NCBI RefSeq assembly: GCF_002833405.1
Contig: NZ_CP025135.1
Span: forward strand, 787,501-851,500
Direction of reading: 5' to 3'
Source of the DNA: Planococcus sp. MB-3u-03
GTDB lineage: Bacteria > Bacillota > Bacilli > Bacillales_A > Planococcaceae
Length of the DNA: 64,000 nucleotides
Shown: positions 1 to 10,173 of the stretch, piece by piece
How positions within the stretch are numbered: position 1 is the stretch's first letter
Layout: each line of letters starts with the position of its first letter
Translations under genes and position numbers: made by a program
The notes under the pieces: generated by a model
What the model was told of the DNA's origin: nothing
What the model saw: the letters and a program-made list of their open reading frames with translations, nothing else
The model's database searches: none

Positions 1-3000
1 TTCAGTTTGGCAGAACAGGTGATGACACAATGGCAACCCAGACAAAAACATACCAGACGTCTATACGTTTAACTAAAACCGCATCGGAAAAGATGAGAGG
101 GTTCGGCATCAGCGAACGCTCATTTTTTATGGCGGACAAACCGTTTCAGGTATTTCTTGAACGCTATCCGTCGACGGCGGATGGCTCTCTTTCGGTTGCG
201 CTGCTGTTCAGTGCAGAACAGACAGAGCGGCTGACGGATCAGGCAAATGGGCAATTGGCTGTCCTTCACTGCGTGTTTGCCAATCATCAGCTATTGGTGA
301 CCAATGTGACTTTACGTAAAGCATACCAGGCGCTCGGCACCAATTGGCAACGCGAGGAATCGATTCAGTTCAACAATTCGCGCGATCCGGTGCCGGTGGC
401 GTTCATGAATTTGATCAACCGGATGACGCCAGCGAAAGAGCGATCGGATTACGTGAAAAGCGCATCTCGAGCTGGGAAGGTTATTTGAAAATCCAAGAAC
501 AGGGCATGGATATTCCGGATATCAAGACGGGCTATTCGAATCTGGCGTTCAGCCACGATTTCAGCCGCATCACCTTGACAGGCTGCCGCATGGACGACAA
601 AGAATGGAAAAACCTGCGTAATTTGAGCGTCCGCTTGACGGGAATCGACGGCGATGTCGGCAGTGTCCTCAAGACGAAGAACCGGGCGATCGACATCGAA
701 TTGAATCCATACATTATCAAGCAGCTGCGCGAAAAAGCGCATGCCCTTCCAAAAAGGGAAGTCGTTTTTAGCAATTTCGCGGCACTCAGCCAAATCCGAA
801 GATTGCGCCAAGGCTTCACCAATCTCGAGAAAGGCCTTGCGGTCAATCCCCAGCTCGATCGCCTATTATTTGAGGAGCGTCCGAATGTGGCACCACTAAA
901 GGAAATGCCGAAACTCGAGTTCCACAACCGCTTGAATGAATTCCAGCAGCAAGCTGTGACAGGGGCGATGTCAGCGGAAGATCTCTACGTTATTCAAGGG
1001 CCTCCCGGAACCGGCAAGACGACAGTCATTTCAGAGATCTGTCTGCAAAATGCGAAAAAAGGCTTGCGTACACTCGTCGCTTCCCAGTCGAATCTGGCAG
1101 TCGACAATGCGCTCGGGCGTTTGCTTGCCCATAAAGACATCCGCATCTTGCGTGTCGGGCGCACCGAAAGCATCGAAGAAGACGGCCAGAAATTCATCGA
1201 AGAAAATGTCGGCCAGTATTGGAAAGACCATACCTTAAAAGAAATCACGGCGCAGTTCGAGGAGCGCAAAGCCCGCGAAAAAGAAGTCGCCCAAAAGCTT
1301 GAAGAAACGGAACAGGCCTATGTAGAATTGCAGCCGGTTTTTGAGAAATGGAAGCAAGCCGTGGAAGATAAAAAAGCAGCCCAAGCGAAACAGCGCGAAT
1401 TGCAGTCCGCCATCGAACCATTGCAAAACAAAACAGGGGCATTCGAGCTCGAACAGCGGCAAGCAACAAGCCGCAAGCAAAGCATCCAAGAGAAAATGGA
1501 CGCCCTGCAAACGGCAATCGACAAAACGCAAAGTTTGATCAATAGCGGGCATGGGCCCGAATGGTTCGAACAACAACAGCAGCACATAGCCGAAACCATC
1601 GAGCAACTCGAACGCGTACACGAGTCCACTCAGCTGACCGAACAGCTGTCAGCACTCCGCCGCGAGATGGGGTTGATTGAAGAAAAACGCGACGAAGTGA
1701 TGGCGAGAGCTCAGGAAAAGCAAGCTGTGCTTGAAGCAGTCGAAGACATGAAGAAAGTCGGCAATTTGCTTGATGTGATGAATGAACAACAGATCGAAGA
1801 AGTGCCGGCGATCACTTTCTCACTCAGCAAACTAGACATGATTCGCGACAAGATAACGGAGCGCAAAAAACTCGAAGCCTATAATACGAGCGTCACTTCA
1901 GCAATAGGCTATGTCGAAAAAGTGCTGGGGGGTTCTGGCATCGATGCGGCGCAAGTGAAAGAACGCGCCTTGTCGCAAGCGGAATCATTCACCTCGGCCA
2001 ATATCGATGAGTTTTTGGAAAAGCTGCGCGGGTTGTTGAAAAATTCGCAGCACATCGATTCGAGCGTTCTCGCGAAAGCGCTGAGCGGCTTATACAAACG
2101 CCAGAACGATGTATGGCGAAGAGGCGCGATGCTAAAAGCCGCCGATGTTTATATAGAAGACTCGCAACGTGCATTTGGCCAATTGAAAAAAGCGCTGTGC
2201 ATGGAACTCGAAAAGCAAAGACAGCGCTACTTGGACTTGGACGAACGGGGGCTGGAACAAGCGGAACGGCAGCGGGAAGAACTTTCACGCATCGAACGGC
2301 GAGTAGCCAGTTTATCCGTCTCGATCGATGTGCCGGAAGATATCGAACAGGCCATCGCCAATCATCAAACACAATTGACTCAGCTCCGGAAAGACCAAGC
2401 GGATTCCGTTCAAGCGGCAGCAGATTTGGAACAGCAACAAGCCCGTTTGCTCGCTGAACAAACAGCATTTGAGAAAGCCGAACAGCGAATCGTGGAGATT
2501 GCAGCGCAACTTGACGTGGCGATGCGGCGTCTAACAGAGAAAGAGCAGGAACTGCAAGCTTTGGAAGCCATTCTTTCAACGGATCCGGAAGCGGCATACG
2601 AAGAAACCGCGAAACAACTCGCCAGTTTGTCATTCGATGTGGAATCGCTCAAGCAAGAGCAGAAAAATTTCCCCTTATTGCAATCGGTGCAGAAGCAGTG
2701 GATCGGGCTGCTCGAGTCGGCGAACGAGCACGATTTGGATGAAATCCGCAAGCTGTACATCAAACACGCCAATGTCATCGGGACGACTTGCGTGGCATCA
2801 GCGCGCAAGGATTTCCAGGACAATTATCCGGTATTCGATGTCGTTATCGTCGACGAAGTGTCGAAAGCGACGCCTCCTGAACTATTATTGCCGATGCTCA
2901 AAGGCAAAAAAGTCATTTTGGTCGGGGATCACCACCAATTGCCGCCACTACTTGGCAACGATACCTTGGAAGAGACTTTGGAAGAAATGATCAAAGAGGG

Positions 3001-3792
3001 CAGCGGCTTTGAAGAAAAGCGCGAACTCGAAAAACTGCTCGAAGAATCGTTGTTCGAACGCTTGTATAAAAACTTGCCAGAAACCAATAAGACGATGCTC
3101 GCCATTCAGTACCGCATGCACGAGGACATCATGGAAACCATCTCGCCGTTCTACAAAGACGAGAATGTGCAATTGCAATGTGGCTTGGCTGATTCAGACA
3201 AAGAACGCGACCATTTCCTTGAGTCGGCGTCGGTCAAACGCAACAACCATCTCATGTGGCTCGATTTGCCGAACGAACCGGCGTATTTCGAGGAGCGCAT
3301 GAGCGGCGGGAAAAGCCTGTACAACCCGTCGGAGCTCGAGGAGATCAGCCGCCTGCTGGTGGAACTTAACGATGCGGTGGCCGAAGCGAAGGCGTCCGGG
3401 CGGATCCCGGCGGACGAGCTGAAAACGGTCGGCGTCATTTCGTTCTACGGCGAACAAGTGAAGCGGCTGCAGCGCATGATCGACCAGGAATTGCGCTTGC
3501 CGCATTTATTGCTCCGCACCGGCACGGTCGACCGATTCAAGGCAGCGAAATGGAGATTATCCTCCTGAGCATGGTCCGCAATAATCACAACGACCGTGGC
3601 GATATCGGCTTCGCGAAAGATTACCGCCGATTGAACGTAGCGTTGTCGCGCGCCAAGCAATTACTCGTGATGGTCGGCAGTTCCGCGATGTTCACGAAGT
3701 GTGCGAAAAAAGAACAGACGAAACGGATGTATCAGCATGTGCTCGATGTGGCCGAACAAAAACAAGGCGTAAAAGTGTTGCAGAAGGGGTGA
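1..3792 (+). pseudogene. SF1 (DNA2/NAM7-type) helicase/ATPase with long coiled-coil insert, two frameshifts, 5' end possibly outside window
   Basis: The protein is spread over three frames. The first runs from the left edge (no stop seen in positions 3-29) to about 480, the second to about 3540, the third to 3792. Removing one missing base near 455-460 (a G) and one near 3536 (a C) restores a single reading frame of roughly 1,260 residues. Motifs in order: Walker A GPPGTGKT (DNA 999-1022), about 550 residues rich in Glu/Gln/Lys/Arg heptads (coiled coil), Walker B VVIVDEVS (about 2840-2865), GDHHQLPP, AIQYRMH, then DRF(Q)GSEMEIILLSM and RRLNVALSRAK. These are superfamily 1 Upf1/Dna2-like helicase motifs. 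The N-terminal 300 residues are not recognised. Role is unknown; nucleic-acid remodelling or phage defence are possible. Family call is firm; whether it is a true pseudogene or a sequencing artefact is not. Confidence 0.8.
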
Positions 3793-3796
3793 GCAA

Positions 3797-4546
3797 GTGG
3801 ACAAACTGAACAATAAGCTGCGCGCAGAATTGGCGTCCAACAAAGACGTGACGATCATTAAAGAACTTTCGTGGCATTTGCCGCTGATTTCTTATGAAGT
3901 GTCGTTTGCCCGCGTCAAGCGGCTCAAAATGGACATTTTGATGAAGATGCTGCTGCTGGCATTTCAAGAAGCAGACATCCGCCGCCCTGCAGCGCTCGCT
4001 GAGATGCTGTTTGTCGAAGAGCTGTTCATCCGCGATTTGATCGATAAAATGCACAGCACGCAGCTAATCCGCCTCGACGCAAAAGGCTACCGGCTGACCG
4101 ACAAAGGCCATGGCTATTTGGAGAAAGGCATTTTCGAAGAAGCGATGGAAGACGGAGAAGACATCGTTTCCTTTAGTGCTGCACACAACGCCTATAGCTT
4201 GTCGGAAGAAGCGCTTGAAGAAAATGGAAAGAACTTGCCTCCCTACCGCTATGCGTTTAGTCGAAGTGCTGATACGGGGCGCATCCATGAGCTGTTAACG
4301 GAAGAAAAAAACAGCGCAGAAGATGGCTATCAAGTGATTGTCGCGGACATTTCATCTTGTGAAGAACTTGGCAGGGAATACATTCCGTGCATCGAGTTTC
4401 AATTATATGATCAAAAACAGGATCTCTTCTACGCCCGTGTCTGGAACACGCGGCTCGGCGCATGGGATGAGTTGCTCGAAAAGCAGATCGAAGAACAGGA
4501 ACTTGTCGAATGGCGCGAAGCGATGAAAACTGCGGAACCTTCCTGA
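3797..4546 (+). CDS. Winged-helix-like hypothetical protein, partner of the helicase
   Basis: A 249-residue protein starting at GTG 3797, four bases after the helicase stop, with AAGGGG just upstream, so the two are co-transcribed. Residues about 58-110 read like a winged helix: helices ending in ELFIRDLIDKMHSTQLIRL, then a wing and YRLTDKGHGYLEKG. The second half is acidic and contains IPCIEFQLYDQKQDLFYARVW, which I do not recognise. There is no signal peptide or membrane segment. A function together with the helicase (DNA binding or regulation) is inferred only from the tight linkage. Confidence 0.7.
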   Translation: MDKLNNKLRAELASNKDVTIIKELSWHLPLISYEVSFARVKRLKMDILMKMLLLAFQEADIRRPAALAEMLFVEELFIRDLIDKMHSTQLIRLDAKGYRLTDKGHGYLEKGIFEEAMEDGEDIVSFSAAHNAYSLSEEALEENGKNLPPYRYAFSRSADTGRIHELLTEEKNSAEDGYQVIVADISSCEELGREYIPCIEFQLYDQKQDLFYARVWNTRLGAWDELLEKQIEEQELVEWREAMKTAEPS

Positions 4547-4561
4547 AAAGCCGCTTCAAAC

Positions 4562-4590
4562 TTTGAATTTCCGGAAAATGGGAGTACAAT
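4562..4590 (+). promoter_or_regulatory. Sigma-A-like promoter of the LTA synthase gene
   Basis: TTTGAA (4562-4567), 17 bases, TACAAT (4585-4590), about 75 bases before the start codon at 4664. Prediction by eye. Confidence 0.5.
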
Positions 4591-4663
4591 AGAGTTTGTT
4601 TCTTTAAAGACAGGTACGCTAGACTGCTTTCAGATAATCGATGATGAAAAGGTGTAATGAAAA

Positions 4664-6601
4664 ATGAAAAATAAAATGAAAATGAATAACTACATGCCCT
4701 TATTTCTCGTGGCAGTTGTCATGTTGTGGGCGAAGACTTATATCTCGCAAAAAACCCAATTCACGCTGGAAGTTGAAGGGTCGTTACAGGAATTTCTGCT
4801 GGCGATCAACCCTTTAGGCTCGGCGCTGTTATTATTGAGTTTCTCGCTGTTTTTCAAAGGAGCGCGGAAATATTGGGCGCTGCTTGTTATTTATCTCGGC
4901 ATGTCGATCCTGTTGTATGCCAATGTCGTCTATTACCGGTTCTTCAGTGATTTCATTACTTTGCCGACTTTGTTCCAAACACAGAACTTCGGTGATTTGG
5001 GCGGCAGTGTCCTGACCTTGATTCAACCGATGGATTTCCTGTTCTTTGTGGACGTCTTGCTTCTCGGTGCATGGATGATTTCCAAGCGGACGGAAAAAGA
5101 CATGCGCATCATCAAAAAGAGAATGGCATTGCCTTTGATCGCGGCAGCTTTATTGATTTCCCTCTTTAATTTGTCGCTCGCAGAATCGGACCGTCCCGAT
5201 CTATTGACACGCGGCTTTGACCGCGCGTACATCGTCAAATATTTAGGGATGTACAATTACGCCCTATATGACACGGCGGAGACCTTGAAAGCTTCTTCCC
5301 AGCGGGTCATGGCGGACAGCGATGACAATACGGAAGTATTGAATTACACGAAATCCAATTACGCCAGCCCCAATGAAGAATATTTCGGTGCAGCGGAAGG
5401 CATGAACGTCGTCTATTTGCATCTGGAATCGTTCCAAACCTTCCTGATGGATTATGAACTGAACGGCGAAGAAGTCACGCCATTCCTGAATTCGATGATG
5501 GATGACCCGAATACGATGTACTTCGATAACTTCTTCCATCAGACGGCGCAAGGCAAAACTTCGGATGCGGAATTCATGTTGGAAAACTCCCTGTTCGGCT
5601 TGCCGAAAGGATCCGCGTTCATTACGAAAGGCCAGAATACGTATCAATCGGCTCCAGCCATCTTGAAAGAGAAAGGCTATACGTCGGCTGTATTCCACGG
5701 CAATAACGGAACGTTCTGGAATCGCTCCGAAATCTACAAGTCTTTCGGCTATGATCATTTCTTCGATATCGAATCATACCCGAATACGACTGAAGCCGAT
5801 ATGGCAGAATACGGCCTGATGGACAAGCCATTCTTTGAGCAGTCAGCACCGCTTTTGGAATCGCTGCCGGAGCCGTTCTATACGAAATTCATCACCGTGG
5901 CGCATCATTTCCCTTATAAAATGGACCAGCAACTGGCGACCATCGAAAAAGGGACGACAGGCGATGCGAGCGTCGATAATTATTTCCAGACGGCACGTTA
6001 TGCAGATGAAGCAATCAAGCAATTTTTCGAACAGCTTGAAGCGTCCGGTCTTGCAGATAATACGATGATCGTCATGTATGGCGACCATTACGGCATTTCC
6101 GACAACCATAATGAAGCCATGTCTGAAGTGTTGTCAAAAGATATCACGCCAGTAGAGAACGCCAAGCTTCAGCGCGTGCCATTGTTTATCCATGTGCCTG
6201 GCATGGACGGCGGCATCAACGATACGTACGGCGGCCAGATCGACTTATTGCCGACCGTGATGCATCTGCTCGGAGTGGAAACACAGAATTACGTACATTT
6301 GGGAACCGATCTATTGTCGGAAGAACATGAAGAACTCGTCGCGTTCCGTAACGGCGATTACGTCAGCCCTGATGTCTATTCCATCGGAGAAGCGTTCTAC
6401 GATCCGGAAACCGGCTTGCCGCTCGAAGAAGAACAGCAAATCGAACAAGCCGAGACCTTGAAGCAGCACGGACGATATGAATTGCAGCTATCGGATGAAG
6501 TCGTCAATGGCGACTTATTGAGATTCTACACACCGAACGGCTTCACGCCAGTCGACACGGCGGATTATTCTTACCAGCAATCCGTGGATTCGACAGAATA
6601 A
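4664..6601 (+). CDS. ltaS: LTA synthase family protein (sulfatase-fold polyglycerolphosphate transferase)
   Basis: A 645-residue polytopic enzyme. About five N-terminal membrane segments (residues about 10-210) are followed by an extracellular sulfatase-like domain. Enzymes of this family polymerise glycerol phosphate from phosphatidylglycerol into lipoteichoic acid on the outer face of the membrane. The nucleophile region is FFHQTAQGKTSDAEF (catalytic Thr in GKTSD); metal-binding motifs VVYLHLESFQ and MYGDHYG are present. The start has AAGGTG upstream; further ATGs a few codons in are possible. Length matches LtaS/YfnI-type proteins. Which paralogue (housekeeping or stress) cannot be decided here. 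It is monocistronic, with a strong terminator after it. Confidence 0.9.
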   Translation: MKNKMKMNNYMPLFLVAVVMLWAKTYISQKTQFTLEVEGSLQEFLLAINPLGSALLLLSFSLFFKGARKYWALLVIYLGMSILLYANVVYYRFFSDFITLPTLFQTQNFGDLGGSVLTLIQPMDFLFFVDVLLLGAWMISKRTEKDMRIIKKRMALPLIAAALLISLFNLSLAESDRPDLLTRGFDRAYIVKYLGMYNYALYDTAETLKASSQRVMADSDDNTEVLNYTKSNYASPNEEYFGAAEGMNVVYLHLESFQTFLMDYELNGEEVTPFLNSMMDDPNTMYFDNFFHQTAQGKTSDAEFMLENSLFGLPKGSAFITKGQNTYQSAPAILKEKGYTSAVFHGNNGTFWNRSEIYKSFGYDHFFDIESYPNTTEADMAEYGLMDKPFFEQSAPLLESLPEPFYTKFITVAHHFPYKMDQQLATIEKGTTGDASVDNYFQTARYADEAIKQFFEQLEASGLADNTMIVMYGDHYGISDNHNEAMSEVLSKDITPVENAKLQRVPLFIHVPGMDGGINDTYGGQIDLLPTVMHLLGVETQNYVHLGTDLLSEEHEELVAFRNGDYVSPDVYSIGEAFYDPETGLPLEEEQQIEQAETLKQHGRYELQLSDEVVNGDLLRFYTPNGFTPVDTADYSYQQSVDSTE

Positions 6602-6604
6602 GAG

Positions 6605-6645
6605 AAAAGATGCCCTGAACCGTTTTTCGGTCCGGGGCATCTTTT
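6605..6645 (+). terminator. Rho-independent terminator after ltaS
   Basis: AAAAGATGCCC and GGGCATCTTTT arms with an inner GAACCG/CGGTCC stem, loop TTTTT, ending in a T run. Confidence 0.85.
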
Positions 6646-6785
6646 AGTTTAAATGGAGATTTTATTTAGTTATTGGCCCATTGCATTGGCAAAATCTTTC
6701 AAAAGAGAGATAATGGCGATAATCAAACATCATCGTCGTCGAACCGGAGATAACTGTTGCAAAACCTGAAAAGGAGCTGGTCGGC

Positions 6786-7400
6786 ATGGCACAGAAACTG
6801 ACGATTTTCGGAGCAATCGCTGTGTTTTTCTACGTTTTCCACGTCCTGCTTGGCGGCTGGCTGTGGGAAGGGTATAGCCATCTGCATCAGCCGATCAGCG
6901 ATTTGACGGCTCAAGGGGCGCCGGACCGAAGGATACTGACCGCTATTACGATTTTGTACGGTATCTGTTCGATTGTGTTTGCGGCGAGTGCCTATATCGT
7001 ATTCAAACGCTTTGCGCCGAAAGTTTCACGTGTGGGCATGCTGGTTTTTCTGGCAATGCATCTCGTGTCGATCACCTACGGCTTGTTTCCGCAAGATGCC
7101 CAGGGAGCGCCGTTGAGCTTTACCGGCATGATGCATTTGGCAGTCACGGCCTTGATCGTTCCGCTGACGATCCTGGCGCCGCTTTTGATCGGGATCGGGT
7201 TGAGAAAAGATCGCAATTTCAAAGTATACGGACAGTATTCCATCGCAACAGGCGTGTTCATCCTGATTGCCGGCGGAACGACCGCGATCTTTTTCGCCCA
7301 GGGCTGGCCGTATTTCGGTCTTGTCGAACGGTTCAATATCGGTGCGCTGCAACTATGGATGCTCGTTAGTTCACTTATGCTTTTTACTATGAAACAATAA
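6786..7400 (+). CDS. DUF998 family membrane protein
   Basis: A 204-residue protein with about six hydrophobic segments. The early LHQPISDLTAQGAPDR stretch after the first helix is typical of DUF998 proteins, whose function is unknown. RBS AAGGAG lies 10 bases before ATG 6786. The roughly 140 bases upstream, after the ltaS terminator, show no other gene. No signal for substrate or partner. Confidence 0.75.
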   Translation: MAQKLTIFGAIAVFFYVFHVLLGGWLWEGYSHLHQPISDLTAQGAPDRRILTAITILYGICSIVFAASAYIVFKRFAPKVSRVGMLVFLAMHLVSITYGLFPQDAQGAPLSFTGMMHLAVTALIVPLTILAPLLIGIGLRKDRNFKVYGQYSIATGVFILIAGGTTAIFFAQGWPYFGLVERFNIGALQLWMLVSSLMLFTMKQ

Positions 7401-7437
7401 ATGAACCTTGAATCTAAGATTAAAGGAGCGACAGCAG

Positions 7438-7590
7438 ATGTTCTCGTTTTTTAAGAAGAAATGCGCGGTGTGCAAACAAAAAGTACGACAGCCGCGGAAA
7501 TATTACAACGACCGCGATGAAGCGGTCGTCGTCTGTGCGCAATGCGCCATATACGCCGAAAGACGCGCGTTCCGGAAACGCAGTGCATAA
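7438..7590 (+). CDS. Tiny zinc-ribbon-like protein
   Basis: A 50-residue basic protein with two CxxC pairs (CAVCKQK and CAQCAIY), which would bind one zinc. I start it at ATG 7438 because AAAGGAG lies 9 bases upstream; an upstream TTG (7408) would put that RBS inside the gene. It begins 37 bases after the DUF998 gene and may be co-transcribed. Role unknown. Confidence 0.65.
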   Translation: MFSFFKKKCAVCKQKVRQPRKYYNDRDEAVVVCAQCAIYAERRAFRKRSA

Positions 7591-7594
7591 GCAG

Positions 7595-7625
7595 AAAGCC
7601 TGCCGGATCATCGGCAGGCTTTTTC
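7595..7625 (+). terminator. Terminator after the zinc-ribbon gene
   Basis: AGCCTGCCG / CGGCAGGCT stem around GATCAT, then TTTTT. Confidence 0.85.
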
Positions 7626-7689
7626 ATCTTAAAGGAAGTTTTATTTTTCGCCATAATCAAAGAAACCGTATGTACGGAAGGGGAAGCAC

Positions 7690-8625
7690 ATGAATCACAC
7701 AATTGAGCTCAAGTCCGAAAATCTCCATTCTTCGTTCAATAAAGAATACAGCCCCATTTTGACAGTCCAATCGGGCGATACGATCGAAACGCGGACACCG
7801 GATATCCAATGGGGCTACTCAGCGCATCAGGATGAAGAACGGGTCATTTACAGTTCGCGCGAAAACGAAGAACAGCTCGGCCATCCGCTCATCGGCCCGA
7901 TTGCCATTGAAGGCGCAAAGCCTGGAATGGTGCTCGAAGTGCGCATTAACCAAAATGTGTCTGGCTGGTACGGGCGCAATTGGGCGGGCGGTACGCCGGC
8001 TTGGCAAAACGAAAAGCTCGGCATCGCGGACAGCGAACGCCTCCAAGTGGACTGGACGCTGGATCGTGAGCAGATAAGCGGCAACTGCACATTGTCCGGC
8101 AAGGAATTCAGCGTCGCCTTATCGCCGTTTCTCGGGCTCATCGGCCTGGCGCCTGGAGAGGCGGGAACGCACCGCACCTCGCCGCCGTACCGGACGGGCG
8201 GCAATATCGATTGCAAGGAACTGGTCGCAGGCAGCTCGCTATTTTTGCCGGTCGAAGTCGAAGGGGCGCTGTTGTCGTTCGGCGATGGCCATGCTGTGCA
8301 AGGCGACGGTGAGAATTCGGGAACGGCGATCGAATGCCCGATGGATCTCGTCAATTTGACGGTCGTGCTCCATGAAGAAATGGAACTTGCCATGCCGAAA
8401 GCTAAAACGCCCGCCGGCTGGGTGACATTCGGTTTTGATGAAGACTTGAACGAAGCCGCAGCAACGGCTCTCGACGAAATGGTCGGCTTGATCCAGCAGT
8501 TTCATTCGCTATCAAAAACGGAAGCGATGGCGCTCGCGAGTGTCGCTGTCGACCTGCACGTCACACAGATTGTCAACGGCGTCAAAGGGGTGCACGCCAT
8601 TTTGCCGCACGGTGCGATTCGTTAA
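7690..8625 (+). CDS. Acetamidase/formamidase family protein
   Basis: A 311-residue cytosolic enzyme of the FmdA/AmdA family, which hydrolyses short amides such as formamide or acetamide to ammonia and the acid. Family features: GDTIETRTPD near the N-terminus, HPLIGPIAIEGAKPGMVLEV, FLGLIGLAPGE, GGNIDCKEL and FGDGHAVQGDGE (putative metal site), and ASVAVDLHVTQIVNGVKGVHA near the end. RBS GGAAGGGG precedes ATG 7690. Single-gene unit ending in a strong hairpin. The physiological substrate cannot be read from sequence. Confidence 0.88.
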   Translation: MNHTIELKSENLHSSFNKEYSPILTVQSGDTIETRTPDIQWGYSAHQDEERVIYSSRENEEQLGHPLIGPIAIEGAKPGMVLEVRINQNVSGWYGRNWAGGTPAWQNEKLGIADSERLQVDWTLDREQISGNCTLSGKEFSVALSPFLGLIGLAPGEAGTHRTSPPYRTGGNIDCKELVAGSSLFLPVEVEGALLSFGDGHAVQGDGENSGTAIECPMDLVNLTVVLHEEMELAMPKAKTPAGWVTFGFDEDLNEAAATALDEMVGLIQQFHSLSKTEAMALASVAVDLHVTQIVNGVKGVHAILPHGAIR

Positions 8626-8631
8626 ACAATG

Positions 8632-8677
8632 AAAAAATGCCAGGAAAGAGAGTCCCCTCTTTCCTGGCATTTTTTTA
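8632..8677. terminator. Bidirectional terminator between formamidase and citM
   Basis: AAAAAATGCCAGGAAAGAG pairs with CTCTTTCCTGGCATTTTTTT; A and T runs on both sides serve both converging genes. The citM stop follows immediately. Confidence 0.9.
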
Positions 8678-10000
8678 TTAGACGACGCCGACCAATACGG
8701 AGACGGCGAGCAAGACGATGCTGAAGCCCCACATAATCGGAAGCGAGTAGCGGATATGGCGGCCCATCTCGAGCCCCGCCAGGCCAAGTGCGAGCCAGAG
8801 GGCGGGTGAGAAGGGGCTGACGAACGTGCCGATGATATTGCCGATGATCATGGCGTAAGCAGCCGTCAGCGATGACACGCCTGCGCCTGTAACGACTTGC
8901 TCGACAATCGGGAACAAGGCGAAATAATAAGCGTCGGTGCTGAGCAATAGATCGAACGGCACGCCGAAGAATCCGATGATCAAGTGCAGGTAAGGAATGA
9001 CGAATGCCGGCAGGATCGTGACCAAATCACTGGCGATCGAGTCGAGCATCAAAGTGCCTTCCAGGATGCCGAGGAATGAACCGGCAGCCAAGATGATCGC
9101 AGCCATAAGAAGCGCGTTCGGCGCATGGTCTTTGATGCGGTCCATTTGGTCTTTCATGTCCGGGTAGTTGAGCGGCAAGGCGATGCTGACGCCGATCATG
9201 AAGGCAAGGCCTGCTGGAATGACGCCCCATACGAGCACACCGATGACGGCCAGCGCCAAGATGGTATTTGCCCATAAGAGCTTCGGCCGGCGCAGGGCCG
9301 CAGCTTTTTGTGACTTTTCATCTTGAGCCGTCACATCGAGTGGGTCTGCTTCTTCGAAGATTTCTTTATTGAAATCACCGCGTCTTGCGATGAGGCGCTT
9401 TTCGCGCATCGCGAGCAAGACGGCCAGGGCGATCAACAGGATGAGCCCGATCACTTGGACTTTGATCAGCGGGCGCCATAATTCGGTTACGTCCATGCCA
9501 AGAACGGCAGCGGTGCGGCCGAGCGGTCCAGCCCACGGCAGCATATTCATGATGCTCGCCGAAGTACCGACCAGCAATAGCAGGAGATAAGGATTCATTT
9601 TCAAACGCTTATAAAGCGGAAGCAGTGCTGGTATGGTGATCAGGAAAGTGGAAGCGCCGGATCCGTCGAGTTGTGCGACCGCAGCGATGACGACGGTGCC
9701 GACTGCGACAGCGATGACGTTTCCTTTAGAGACAGCGATCATTTTATTGATCAACGGATCGAACAAACCGACATCTTGCATGATGCCGAAGAAAAGAATG
9801 GCGAAGATGAACATGATGACGACGCTGATGACCGATTCGACGCCGCTATTGAAGAAGTCGCCGATTTCCGCAAAGCTGAAGCCCGCGACAAAGGCAGCCA
9901 CAATCGGCACGAGCACAAGTGCGACGATCGGCGTGATTTTATTGCTGATAAGAAGTGCCACAATGATGATGATTGTAAATAAGGCAATAATGCTTAACAT
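8678..10000 (-). CDS. citM: CitMHS family citrate (divalent metal complex) transporter
   Basis: A 440-residue polytopic membrane protein with about 11-12 helices and the family signatures DGSGASTFLITIPALLPLY and FSPALWLALGLAGLEMG. CitM/CitH proteins import citrate complexed with Mg2+ or other divalent ions together with protons. ATG 10000 is preceded by AGGGGG. It lies just downstream of, and on the same strand as, a CitST-like two-component system, as in Bacillus subtilis where CitST activates citM. A near-consensus CcpA site is upstream. Which metal complex is carried is not decidable. Confidence 0.88.
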   Translation of the reverse strand: MLSIIALFTIIIIVALLISNKITPIVALVLVPIVAAFVAGFSFAEIGDFFNSGVESVISVVIMFIFAILFFGIMQDVGLFDPLINKMIAVSKGNVIAVAVGTVVIAAVAQLDGSGASTFLITIPALLPLYKRLKMNPYLLLLLVGTSASIMNMLPWAGPLGRTAAVLGMDVTELWRPLIKVQVIGLILLIALAVLLAMREKRLIARRGDFNKEIFEEADPLDVTAQDEKSQKAAALRRPKLLWANTILALAVIGVLVWGVIPAGLAFMIGVSIALPLNYPDMKDQMDRIKDHAPNALLMAAIILAAGSFLGILEGTLMLDSIASDLVTILPAFVIPYLHLIIGFFGVPFDLLLSTDAYYFALFPIVEQVVTGAGVSSLTAAYAMIIGNIIGTFVSPFSPALWLALGLAGLEMGRHIRYSLPIMWGFSIVLLAVSVLVGVV

Positions 10001-10042
10001 ACTGGATTCCCCCTAGGTGCAAAATAGCGCGGAGGATCATTT

Positions 10043-10056
10043 TGTAAACGCATACA
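10043..10056. promoter_or_regulatory. Candidate CcpA (cre) site upstream of citM
   Basis: TGTAAACGCATACA matches the cre consensus TGWAANCGNTNWCA with one mismatch, 43 bases before the citM start. B. subtilis citM is subject to CcpA repression, so the site is plausible. Confidence 0.4.
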
Positions 10057-10063
10057 TCTTGGC

Positions 10064-10120
10064 GCAAAAAATAAATCCCCCGGTTCAAGTTATAAATAAC
10101 AACTTATCACAGAGGGATTT
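10064..10120 (-). terminator. Possible terminator/operator hairpin between citT and citM
   Basis: On the minus strand AAATCCC and GGGGATTT flank about 34 bases and are followed by ATTTTTT, so it could end citST transcription. The loop holds GTTAT-AA-ATAAC, a small palindrome that might instead be a CitT binding site. Confidence 0.4.
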
Positions 10121-10173
10121 GAAAAATAAGATTATTCACTTAAGACGACTAAAGAGCGTTTTGGGGGTTTTGT

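Noticed and set aside
8678..10016. Plus-strand ORFs antisense to citM (for example 9633-10016)
   Set aside because: No RBS, low-complexity residues, and they mirror a strong membrane-protein gene on the other strand.
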